NCBI RefSeq assembly: GCF_900110415.1 | Contig: NZ_FODR01000014.1 | Location: 158,394-222,393, forward strand | Direction of reading: 5' to 3' | Length of the DNA: 64,000 nt | Source of the DNA: Mucilaginibacter sp. OK283 | Lineage (GTDB): Bacteria; Bacteroidota; Bacteroidia; Sphingobacteriales; Sphingobacteriaceae | Shown here: positions 47,801 to 55,660 of the stretch, piece by piece | How positions within the stretch are numbered: position 1 is the first letter of the stretch | Layout: each line of letters starts with the position of its first letter | Translations under genes and position numbers: made by a program | Notes under the pieces: generated by a model | What the model was told of the DNA's origin: nothing | Seen by the model: the letters and a program-made list of their open reading frames with translations, nothing else | Databases searched by the model: none

Positions 47801-47940
47801 GCAGACAACAGAGTTGATGCATCCCAGCCTTTTGCCGATGCAAAAGAGCATACCGGCATTGCCATGAGCAGCACCAGCGGACTTATGGCCATTGTTTTTT
47901 TACACGCGCCAAAATGTAATTTTCGTAAACGAAATTTCAT
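44860..47940 (-). CDS. susC: SusC/RagA-family TonB-dependent transporter
   Basis: Outer-membrane importer of 1026 residues. Long signal region to about 38, CarboxypepD_reg-like domain about 54-130 (LSISGKVTDAAGALPGVSV), SusC signature VVVGYGTQKKKDVTGAV, plug with VRGVGTINNADPLLVIDGVP and DVLKDASAAAIYGSRGANGV, barrel ending TRTISLGINLTL. No STN domain. First gene of the GH66 locus, divergent from the HTCS gene at 48310. Confidence 0.95.
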   Translation of the reverse strand: MKFRLRKLHFGACKKTMAISPLVLLMAMPVCSFASAKGWDASTLLSASRVRTLSISGKVTDAAGALPGVSVTEKGTTNGTLTDGNGNFKLNVKDQNAILVFSFLGYSNQEVPVAGKTIVNIVLTENVKALNEVVVVGYGTQKKKDVTGAVTSVNIKEISSQPVPDIGQAIEGRAAGVQALTSGSPGSNVTIRVRGVGTINNADPLLVIDGVPTDVPLNTLNPDDVASFDVLKDASAAAIYGSRGANGVVLITTKKGSMGASHLNVNAFAGVQKATNMVKLLNASQFAQLNNELLANNNQSTNPAYAAPASLGTGTNWLDALFRTAPIQSYTLSYSDGTDKSDYYVSGSVLDQKGIVTSTAYRRYTLQFNGNDKVLKWLKFGHNLTLNHDEKPSGSYDIRGAMSANPAQPIYNADGTYAGPVGQPQFYGDVKNPIATANLVKNNTEGYNILGSVYAEATILPGLTFKTTGGMQASFFNSRTWSPKYNYQPIPQPNSYLAEQYNKSITYTWDNFLTYDKFFGKDHHLTVLAGTDAQSNAYHFAGGNVSGFASDVTQQLNNGTLNPVLQGDGSEWSLLSYVGRANYSYKDRYLFTATIRRDGSSRFGENNKYGTFPSASLAWRLTQEPFFKNITFFDDLKIRAGYGETGNQNIGNYSFASVLTSAVYNFNGTVVPAEIALNAANPNLHWETVKQSNLGIDATFLHQRITLNVDGYIKKTTGMLVPINLPISTGYSGAAPYGNAGNVENKGIEIAVSSRNLTGAFTWTTNANISFNKNKITALSDNTSLFGGSIGLNGNININSVGHPINSFYGFVTQGIFQTQFDVDAHAAQQTGADPYNRTSPGDIRFKDLNNDNVINDADRTYIGNPNPKFIYAMNNTFSYKGFDLSVFLQGVYGNKIFNANNVYQESMAVAQNQTTRVLGRWEGEGTSNTIPRAIYNDPNKNSRISDRFVEDGSYLRIKTATLGYTVPSLYMKRIGFNSARLYVTGQNLFTFTKYTGFDPEVGSNGIDFSVYPVTRTISLGINLTL

Positions 47941-48309
47941 ATTTCTTTAGGATTTTCAGGTTATAGTTTCAAGGCATTGGTCGCCTCATTTGAATTGATT
48001 AGTTGACGCTATTTTGAAAAGCGTGAAAATGTGCAGCGTAGATTTTCTTCATAATTATTTATTTAGTTTATATTTTGGTTAAGGACTAATCAGATACCGA
48101 TTGGCGGCGGTATTTTGATGAGCCCTAAATAAGAGCTTTGAAAAGAAAGGGCGTAATCACAGCATTTCAATTTAAATTCAAAATGTATCAATTTGCGGAT
48201 GAGAAAATATAGGTTGAAATATGTGGTTATATTTAAGCCCCGGTTTATCTCCCTGGCTAACTGACGGGGAGATTCAGGCGGGCAATGCACATGATTTATA
48301 TAACCAATT
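47941..48309. other. Divergent control region of the alpha-glucan locus, 369 bp
   Basis: AT-rich spacer between SusC (minus) and HTCS (plus); promoters for both and the HTCS target site should lie here. No G-tract element like that at 31820-31868 is present, which fits a different DNA specificity for this HTCS. No clear TAnnTTTG with a partner was found. Confidence 0.4.
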
Positions 48310-51300
48310 TTGAAAAAACTATACCTGATATTACTTCTATTCAATTTTGTAGCTGCCCGCGCCCAGCAGGCATCGTACTATTTTAAAAACTATCAGGTGC
48401 AAAACGGGCTGTCCAGTAATACCATTACCTCCATTTTACAGGATAAAAAAGGCTTTATGTGGTTTGGCAGCCGTAACGGGCTTAACCGCTTTGATGGTAA
48501 CGTATTTAAATTGTTCGGCAACAAACTGGGCGATAGTACCAGTATCGGGAACAATTCAATTTTTAGTTTATACGAAGACAGCAAAGAGACGCTTTGGGTG
48601 GGCACTTACAAAGGGATTTATCTGTTTAACCCGCTTGAGGAAAGCTTTACTGTCTTTAAAGAGATACCTCCGGGGGAGGTAAGATATATCGCAGGCGACC
48701 ACCAGCACCATATCTGGATCATATCAAACCTTACACTTTACCGCTATGATGAGTTGAGTAAAGTCATCATTTCCTATCCGCTCAGAAACGACCAGACCAT
48801 CACCTTAAACATGGCGGCAGATGGCTCTGTCTGGGCCGCTACCTCACAGGGTTTTATCAATCATTATAATGTTGCAGGCAGAAAGATTGCAGATTATGAA
48901 ATCTCCACAGCCAACGACGGGCGTAAGTTTTCGGCCATACAGGAAATCTACCCTATTGGGGATACCTCGGTAATTGTAGGCACTATGAACCAGATAGTGT
49001 TGTATAACTACAAAACTAATCGCCTGTTCAACATCTTTAAAGATCAAAAAAAACAAACTGATATTCATGTACACGTTGTTTTTCACCAGAGTGACGGTAC
49101 TTATTGGCTTGGTACGGAAAGCGGGCTGTACATATTTAACCTGGTAAACGGTAAAACCACCATCGTACAAAAGCAATACAGCGACCCATATTCCATTACC
49201 GACAACATCGTTTCAGCCATATACAAAGACCGTGAGGGCGGAACGTGGATCGGTACCTATTTTGGCGGACTGAACTATTATTCGGGCCAGTACAACAATT
49301 TTAAAAAATACTTCCCGGAGCCTGGCATTAACAGCCTGAGTGGGAACATTGTTCACGAGATCACCAAAGACCTGTATGGTAATTTATGGGTAGGTACTGA
49401 GGATGCCGGTCTGAACAAGATAGATCTGAAGACCGGTTTGATCAAACATTTTTCACCCGGAAAAATACCGGGCAGCATATCATACCGGAACATTCATGGC
49501 CTTGTGGCCGACGGAAACCTGCTATGGATAGGTACCTATGAGCATGGCCTTGATGTAATGGATATAAAAGCCGAAAAGGTCGTTAAGCATTATTCATCGG
49601 GCAATGATGACCAATCGTTTCATGGAAGCTTCATCGTTGCTTTGTATAAAACTAATAACGGCGATATTTTGGTTGGCACCTGGAATGGCCTGTTTAAATA
49701 TAACCGTGCAGCTGATAATTTTTCCGCAATGCCGTTCTTTACCGGGCATATTCAATCTATCCATGAAGACAGCGATGGTACTTTATGGGTTAGCACTTAT
49801 GGTAACGGAGTTTATTATTTCAACAACCTGAATGGCCGCCGGGGGCATCTCACTTACCAAGCCGGCAAAGCTAACAGTATGCTTAATGATTATGTGAACG
49901 GCCTGTTCATTGACAGTCATCATTTCATCTGGTTTTGTACGGAGGGAGGGCTGAGCCGGTATGATCCTAAAACAAAAAAAATAAATAATTTCACCACTGA
50001 AAGTGGTTTGCCGGACAACCAGGTATTCCGGATGCAAGAGGATGAAACAGGTAAATTATGGATATCAACAGCTAAAGGACTGGCCAGATTTGACCCGACA
50101 AGCGGCTCATTCAGTAATTATCATACCGTGAACGGTTTGCCGACTGAACAGTTCAACTATAATTCATCCTATCACGACACAAACGGTACCATGTATTTTG
50201 GCACCGTAAAGGGGATGGTGAGCTTTATACCAGCCAGATTTGTAAAGAACCCCTATGTACCGCCCGTCTATATAACAGGACTACAGGTTAACAATACCGA
50301 ACTGGCAATAAACAAACAAGGTTCCCCACTGTCAAAATCTATTACTTACACGCAGGCAGTCACGCTTCCCTACAACAGTTCCAATATTAGCCTGGATGTG
50401 GCTGCTTTAAGTTTTGTCATCCCGGAAATGAATGGTTACGCCTATAAAATGGATGGCATCGACAAAAACTGGATACAGTTCAAAAAAAACCGGAAGATCT
50501 ATTATACTAAATTACCGGCCGGCAATTACATTTTTAACTTAAAAGGATCAAATAGCGAAGGTGTATGGAATGATAAAATAGTGAAGTTAAATATCAGGAT
50601 ATTACCTCCCTTTTATGCAACATTCTGGGCTTATACATTTTACCTGATCATTGTGGCCGGCGTGATAATTACCATTGTAAGATATTACCACTTAGCCGTC
50701 AGCGAGAAAAATAAAAGGCGTATTGAAACGATTGAAATTAATACAGAACGGGAGATCTATAATGCCAAGATAGAATTTTTCACCAATGTGGCCCACGAGA
50801 TACGAACGCCGCTTACTTTGATAAAGATGCCTTTAGATAAACTGATAAACAGCTACTTCGATAATCCCGAAACAAATGAAAACCTTGCTATGATCAATAA
50901 GAACACCAACCGCCTGATAGGGCTCACCAATCAGCTGCTTGATTTCAGGAAAGCAGAGGCCAATAAGTTCAGCCTGAATTTTTCAAAAACAGATATTAAT
51001 GAGTTACTGAACGAGGTTTATGCCACCTTTAAACCAGCAGCTGAATTAAAAAACCTTACCTATAAGCTGGACTTGCCCCGTATAACACTGCACGCTTATG
51101 TTGACCATGAGGCTTTAAAAAAGATATTGAGCAATTTGTTCAATAATGCTATTAAATACGCGGCTCAAACCGTCGCTATTAAGCTATTGCCCTTCAGCAG
51201 TGAGGATGAACTATTCAGGATAGAGGTCCGCAACGATGGTTTCCTGATCCCTGCTGATCTGCGGGAAAAAGTATTTGAACCGTTTTACCGGATAAAAGAA

Positions 51301-52293
51301 ACTGAGAAAGAAGCAGGAACGGGCATAGGTTTGCCATTGGCGCGGTCACTAACGCTGCTTCACAATGGTACTTTGGAATTAAAGCCTTCCATTAACGAGC
51401 AAAACATTTTCCTGCTTTCCTTGCCCATGCACCAGGAAATGGAGATTGATCTTGGTGAAAAAGAAGAACAGGTGCTCAAAGAGGCAATTGCGCCTGTGGC
51501 CGGCGAAACCGACAGCGACAAACCTTGGGTGTTGCTGGTTGAAGACAACAAGGAGATCCTGAACTATTTGGTAAGAGAATTAATGTCCACTTATCTTGTA
51601 TTAAAAGCCGCCAATGGCCAGGAAGCCCTTGATGTATTGCAAAAGGAAAATGTACAGATCGTTATCAGCGATATTATGATGCCGGTAATGGATGGTATTG
51701 ACCTCTGCAAAAAAATGAAAACAGACCTGCAATACAGCCACATCCCCATTATTCTGCTTACCGCCAAAAATTCTCTTAACTCGAAGATAGAAGGTTTGGA
51801 GGTCGGCGCCGACGCTTATATTGAAAAGCCATTTGCCTTTGAGCATTTGCTGGCACAAATGAACAATCTGCTGGTAAACCGCAATATGATGAAGGAATAC
51901 TTTGCACGGTCGCCCCTGACCCATATCAAAGGAATTGCAGTTTCAAAAGCTGATAAAGACTTTCTTGAGCGACTGAACAAGATCATCTACGATCATATTA
52001 CGGATATGGACCTGGATGTTGATCAGCTTTCGGGCATGATGAACATGAGCAGGCCTACATTGTACCGCAAGATCAAGGGCTTATCCGACATGACGCCTAA
52101 TGAACTGATCAATCTTTCGCGTCTTAAAAAAGGCGCAGAGCTGCTGGCTGAAGGCGACCACAAAATCAACGAGGTTGCAAATCTGATTGGTTATACTTTA
52201 CCTACTAATTTTTCGCGTGACTTTCAAAAGCAATTTGGGGTAAGTCCCTCTGTTTATGTTTTTAATCTTAAAGGAGATCAAAAACAATTGTAA
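48310..52293 (+). CDS. Hybrid two-component regulator (HTCS) of the alpha-glucan locus
   Basis: HTCS protein of 1327 residues read from a TTG that directly starts a signal peptide (KKLYLILLLFNFVAARAQ). Two Reg_prop propellers (KGFMWFGSRNGLNRFDG, NLWVGTEDAGLNKIDL and others) and a Y_Y_Y domain (NYIFNLKGSNSEGVWNDK) make the periplasmic sensor. One membrane helix follows (FYLIIVAGVIITIVRYY), then HisKA with H829 in NVAHEIRTPLTLI, HATPase_c (FEPFYRIKETEKEAGTGIGL), a receiver with D1121 in IVISDIMMPVMDG and an AraC-type HTH (about 1220-1322). Divergent from SusC, so it should switch on the SusC-to-glycosidase operon, and perhaps the GH27 gene behind it. Confidence 0.95.
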   Translation: MKKLYLILLLFNFVAARAQQASYYFKNYQVQNGLSSNTITSILQDKKGFMWFGSRNGLNRFDGNVFKLFGNKLGDSTSIGNNSIFSLYEDSKETLWVGTYKGIYLFNPLEESFTVFKEIPPGEVRYIAGDHQHHIWIISNLTLYRYDELSKVIISYPLRNDQTITLNMAADGSVWAATSQGFINHYNVAGRKIADYEISTANDGRKFSAIQEIYPIGDTSVIVGTMNQIVLYNYKTNRLFNIFKDQKKQTDIHVHVVFHQSDGTYWLGTESGLYIFNLVNGKTTIVQKQYSDPYSITDNIVSAIYKDREGGTWIGTYFGGLNYYSGQYNNFKKYFPEPGINSLSGNIVHEITKDLYGNLWVGTEDAGLNKIDLKTGLIKHFSPGKIPGSISYRNIHGLVADGNLLWIGTYEHGLDVMDIKAEKVVKHYSSGNDDQSFHGSFIVALYKTNNGDILVGTWNGLFKYNRAADNFSAMPFFTGHIQSIHEDSDGTLWVSTYGNGVYYFNNLNGRRGHLTYQAGKANSMLNDYVNGLFIDSHHFIWFCTEGGLSRYDPKTKKINNFTTESGLPDNQVFRMQEDETGKLWISTAKGLARFDPTSGSFSNYHTVNGLPTEQFNYNSSYHDTNGTMYFGTVKGMVSFIPARFVKNPYVPPVYITGLQVNNTELAINKQGSPLSKSITYTQAVTLPYNSSNISLDVAALSFVIPEMNGYAYKMDGIDKNWIQFKKNRKIYYTKLPAGNYIFNLKGSNSEGVWNDKIVKLNIRILPPFYATFWAYTFYLIIVAGVIITIVRYYHLAVSEKNKRRIETIEINTEREIYNAKIEFFTNVAHEIRTPLTLIKMPLDKLINSYFDNPETNENLAMINKNTNRLIGLTNQLLDFRKAEANKFSLNFSKTDINELLNEVYATFKPAAELKNLTYKLDLPRITLHAYVDHEALKKILSNLFNNAIKYAAQTVAIKLLPFSSEDELFRIEVRNDGFLIPADLREKVFEPFYRIKETEKEAGTGIGLPLARSLTLLHNGTLELKPSINEQNIFLLSLPMHQEMEIDLGEKEEQVLKEAIAPVAGETDSDKPWVLLVEDNKEILNYLVRELMSTYLVLKAANGQEALDVLQKENVQIVISDIMMPVMDGIDLCKKMKTDLQYSHIPIILLTAKNSLNSKIEGLEVGADAYIEKPFAFEHLLAQMNNLLVNRNMMKEYFARSPLTHIKGIAVSKADKDFLERLNKIIYDHITDMDLDVDQLSGMMNMSRPTLYRKIKGLSDMTPNELINLSRLKKGAELLAEGDHKINEVANLIGYTLPTNFSRDFQKQFGVSPSVYVFNLKGDQKQL

Positions 52294-52296
52294 AAA

Positions 52297-52323
52297 CAGG
52301 GCTGCTGTGAAATAGCAGCCCTG
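52297..52323. terminator. Terminator between convergent HTCS and GH27 genes
   Basis: Inverted repeat CAGGGCTGCT (52297-52306) / AGCAGCCCTG (52314-52323) with a 7-nt loop, 3 bp after the HTCS stop. It sits between convergent genes and could serve both strands; no strong T-run follows on the plus strand. Confidence 0.6.
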
Positions 52324-52352
52324 CTCTGCGCAGAATAGTTATTTTGTATCCT

Positions 52353-54191
52353 TTATAACTTTGTGATAACCCACTGCTGGTTTGTGCCGCCTGTGTATGT
52401 AAATTGTTTAACCACTCCACCATTAACTGTCGACGCGCCATAGACATCCAGGACTTTGCCGCTGTTAAGGTTCACTATTTTATAATAGCCGCCGCCTACG
52501 GGTACAAGGGCCCATTTCTGGCTGTTGACACCCGATGCTGTCCATTGATGTATCTGCACATTATCAGCAACAGATTGCTGGTATACATCCATGTTCTTAT
52601 TGCTGTTGGTATTAGTAATCGTAAAATAACCGTTTCCTGTACTGGTGAGTTTCCATTTCTGGCTGGATACTCCTGAATAATCCCACTGATGTACAATTGC
52701 TCCGTCTACTGTTGACTGCTGATAAATATCAAGCGCTTTACCACTGTTACTGTTCGTAATCTTATATATACCACCCGAAACGATTTCGGGTACTACCTTT
52801 AAAATAACACAACCATGTGCCGGGACGCTTATGGTATAGGAGTCCATGCTTCCCAGATCAGTATGCTGCCACATATCCCTTACTTTTGCATATCCGGTAA
52901 TCCCGAGGTCAGTCGAAAAATTTATGGTACGGCTTTGCGCCACGTCTTCGCGGTTAAACAGCCCTACCACCCAATCACCGTTTGTCATTTGGCCTGTCCA
53001 TACCTGGCTTAATGCGTTCGTTGGGTCATTTGTTAAAGGTTTACCCACAAACCCATCCTGGTTTAAAGCCAGTAATTCTGTATTTTGGTATATCCATAAA
53101 CTTCCGCCAATGCTATTGTATTGATCAGCCACAGATACCGGGCCGCCGGCAATGAGGTTTAACGAGACCGCCGTTTTTCGTTCATTGTCATTAGCAAACT
53201 TATTTAGCCTGATGAAATCCCCGTCGAGCACCAGTTTCCCCCTGCCCGATAGTTTTGACCAGTAGATGTACCCATCAAAAGCATTATCATATTGCGACCA
53301 AACGTCAACCGTCCTGGTTCCCCGATTGAGGCTGTTAAAACGGCCCCAACCGGCATCAAATCCTGTGTCGTCATTGATCCGGATCATCCTTCCGTATTTA
53401 TTTTCCAGTTCAGCCTCGTTTTTCAAATTAGGCATGACCAGGCTTAAAAATATGCCGTTGGAGTCGCATGCCTGGCGCATCCAGCTCAATGCTTTATCAT
53501 AATCCGCTTTCGGCCTTGTCGGGCCAACCGTCCCCAGGTTTTGATCCTGGCCTGTTTCATACCATGACAAAAAATCAACCCTCAAAAACTTCACCCCCAT
53601 ATCCGCATAATACTGAATATAGCCCTTTACATATTGCTCAGCCCCCGGATTATTAACCTGCACCCAGTTAAACCAGGTCGCGTTCTCGGCCGGGTTGATA
53701 ATACTGGATAAGGGAATTTGGGTCCCTTTAATTTTTACGCCGGCATCGGCCGCAGCTTTGTTTACCCAAAGCGGATTATTGTAAATCCCCAGTGTCATAC
53801 CATGTTGCTGAATATAGGTTGACCAATAAGCGTAATCATGCGCCCATTGACTCGCATGTTTGGTACGGTATCCATCAGCATTGTAAGAGCCGTCGTCCCC
53901 CCAGCCATCAATACAGATCATGTTATACCCATATGATTTCAGGTTTTGATCTACCCAGTTAATATTGGCCAGCCACTCGGTTTCGGGAATATATCCATCG
54001 TGTACAATGTTATATTCATATGGGTTCCAGTACAGGGGTGCCCTGGTTGATACCGCAGTAGCGGCAGCCGTACGAAGACTTCCGGCCTTTACACCGGTTG
54101 AAAGTACGTCAATTTTTGACGCCACATTTTTTTTGCAGGAAAAAATAATGGCACACAGCGCCATTAATAAGAAAAATAACTTTTTCATCAT
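52353..54191 (-). CDS. GH27-like glycosidase with C-terminal ricin-type lectin (CBM13) domain
   Basis: Lipoprotein glycosidase. The frame is open to 54251, but the Met at 54191 starts a clean lipoprotein signal (KKLFFLLMALCAIIFSC), giving 612 residues. In the longer-frame numbering the TIM barrel spans about 73-400. Candidate nucleophile D226 lies in VKFLRVDFLSWYE, and candidate acid/base D294/D295 in MIRINDDTGFDAG. A beta-sandwich follows (about 400-490). A beta-trefoil lies at about 495-632 with three similar units (KALDIYQQS, KNMDVYQQS, VLDVYGAST, each ending in Q(K/Q)W). GH27 includes alpha-galactosidases and isomalto-dextranase; beside GH66 the latter fits better, but this is inference. 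Confidence 0.82.
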   Translation of the reverse strand: MMKKLFFLLMALCAIIFSCKKNVASKIDVLSTGVKAGSLRTAAATAVSTRAPLYWNPYEYNIVHDGYIPETEWLANINWVDQNLKSYGYNMICIDGWGDDGSYNADGYRTKHASQWAHDYAYWSTYIQQHGMTLGIYNNPLWVNKAAADAGVKIKGTQIPLSSIINPAENATWFNWVQVNNPGAEQYVKGYIQYYADMGVKFLRVDFLSWYETGQDQNLGTVGPTRPKADYDKALSWMRQACDSNGIFLSLVMPNLKNEAELENKYGRMIRINDDTGFDAGWGRFNSLNRGTRTVDVWSQYDNAFDGYIYWSKLSGRGKLVLDGDFIRLNKFANDNERKTAVSLNLIAGGPVSVADQYNSIGGSLWIYQNTELLALNQDGFVGKPLTNDPTNALSQVWTGQMTNGDWVVGLFNREDVAQSRTINFSTDLGITGYAKVRDMWQHTDLGSMDSYTISVPAHGCVILKVVPEIVSGGIYKITNSNSGKALDIYQQSTVDGAIVHQWDYSGVSSQKWKLTSTGNGYFTITNTNSNKNMDVYQQSVADNVQIHQWTASGVNSQKWALVPVGGGYYKIVNLNSGKVLDVYGASTVNGGVVKQFTYTGGTNQQWVITKL

Positions 54192-54717
54192 AATTAATTG
54201 GTTAACGTAAATAATTGGTTGACTATTGGCACTTTGGGGAGTGCCAAACAAAGTACGGTGCTAATATTTTAATAGAATAATCACTGAATATCAATATGTT
54301 ATCAAATCGTATCAATTAAGTAATTATTACTCATCAAACACAACCATTTGCTACTCTTCAAAACTTCCTTTTATGTTCTTAAAGGACCAGTGATTAAGAT
54401 GTCTTCCGGCAATTGTATTAAAAAGAGCTAAGCAGATGATGGAGCGTCTTGGATTATCATCAATAAAGATCTCGGATCCAAATCGACGTTGTGTACACAA
54501 GAGCTGTGGTAAAATTTCGGTTTTCAGGATTGATGTACCTAATTATATTATTTTCTGGAAAAATAATTTGGATTTTCAAATACTTAGTGTTGCTTTTACA
54601 CTAAGTATATAAAATAGTCTTCTCATAATTTAGGTTTATAATTGGTTAGTAAAAGCTCCTGCCCATCAGGAGCTTTACTTATATATATCATATAATGAAT
54701 GTATTGGACATTTCGAC
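54192..54717. other. Spacer upstream of GH27 and methyltransferase, 526 bp
   Basis: AT-rich; should contain the GH27 promoter on the minus strand. A plus-strand frame at 54436-54612 (58 residues, ATG start, no family recognised) is followed 40 bp later by a terminator-like hairpin, so a small gene is possible but unsupported. Confidence 0.3.
54652..54676 (+). terminator. Hairpin terminator in the 54-kb spacer
   Basis: Ten-base inverted repeat AAAGCTCCTG (54652-54661) / CAGGAGCTTT (54667-54676), 5-nt loop. No recognised gene ends just before it; the nearest plus-strand candidate is an unassigned 58-residue frame. Confidence 0.5.
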
Positions 54718-54852
54718 ATGGTTGACCATGCTATTCCGTGCGAATTAGATCAATTAGTTGCGTTGTTGAATAATGGTTACAACAATTTTAAATCAGCCAT
54801 TTAGCATGGTCAAAGTGTAACGGAACACCCTGAACTGCTTTTCCAGAACGCG

Positions 54853-55416
54853 GTGATCAATGGCTCCGGAAAATCCAATCTGACCAATAAATATCTACAA
54901 AAACATCATCCTGAAAGCCCTTTGTTTTTGGGTATTAGTGGCGGGAATGGATTGGAGCATATTGATATAAACAAGACGAAAATAGTTTACGGAATAGATG
55001 TGAACCAATCGTATCTCGATGAAACTAAAAAAAGGTTTGGAGAAAAAATCAAGCAACTGGTACTTGTAAACGCAGATATTTCGAGTTCAAATGAATCCTT
55101 TCTAAAAGCAGACTTCGTTTGGGCTGCTTTAATCTTCGAATATATTGATATCGAAAAAGGTTTGGAATTTATATCCAATAACACTGGTGAAGTTGCAAAA
55201 TTGGTAATCACAATTCAATCTAATAATGGTGCCCAATCTGTTAGTCCAACTGGCGTTGAATCAATAAAACTTGTAAAAGATATCTTCAACCTGGTAGACA
55301 AGGATGACTTACAAACCAAGGCATTAGCGTTTGAATTACGAATTGTCAGCTCGGAAGAAAACGTACTTCCAAATGGTAAGTCCTTTATTACTCTTGAATT
55401 CGAAAAGACGAAATAA
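54853..55416 (+). CDS. Class I SAM-dependent methyltransferase-like protein
   Basis: Frame of 187 residues from a GTG. It shows a Rossmann methyltransferase pattern: motif I LFLGISGGNGLEHI, the acidic end of strand 2 in VYGIDVNQSYLDETKKRF, LVLVNADIS and ADFVWAALIFEYIDIEKGL. Substrate unknown. The same frame continues upstream through an amber codon (54802-54804) to an ATG at 54718, coding for VDHAIPCELDQLVALLNNGY before the stop and HGQSVTEHPELLFQNAVING after it. The upstream part looks like protein, so the gene may have been longer and be split by a nonsense mutation, or the GTG/a nearby start is used. Confidence 0.6.
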   Translation: MINGSGKSNLTNKYLQKHHPESPLFLGISGGNGLEHIDINKTKIVYGIDVNQSYLDETKKRFGEKIKQLVLVNADISSSNESFLKADFVWAALIFEYIDIEKGLEFISNNTGEVAKLVITIQSNNGAQSVSPTGVESIKLVKDIFNLVDKDDLQTKALAFELRIVSSEENVLPNGKSFITLEFEKTK

Positions 55417-55500
55417 TATGCTGTTAATAAGTTTCATACAGTAACGAGCTTTTTTAGGCGATATTTAGTTCTATTAGCAACTTTAGTTGTTGCGCCAAAT

Positions 55501-55526
55501 GGTTCGAATTATGTCCAGTCTGGGGA
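55501..55526 (+). repeat. 26-bp element, copy 1, upstream of the first AraC-FtsX gene
   Basis: Begins GGTTCGAA and ends CCAGTCTGGGGA, with a 6-nt variable middle. 21 of 26 bases match the copy at 59457-59482. The end contains the inverted repeat CCAG-T-CTGG and the start TTCGAA, so it may be a binding site. It lies 134 bp before the ATG at 55661. Confidence 0.55.
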
Positions 55527-55660
55527 TCATCATTTGTATAGCAGTTTCATAATGCACAAGACTAATCAAAATCGAACAGCCTGCCGTACGTTTTTATTAC
55601 AATCCCCATTAGATTCTAATATTAATTAGCTACATATCAGTAATTTGCATAATTGGAATA

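Noticed and set aside
55501..55526. tRNA T-arm look-alike (GGTTCGAATT)
   Set aside because: The sequence matches the T-loop core by chance, but no acceptor, D or anticodon stem can be folded around it on either strand, and the partner copy at 59457 differs in that part.
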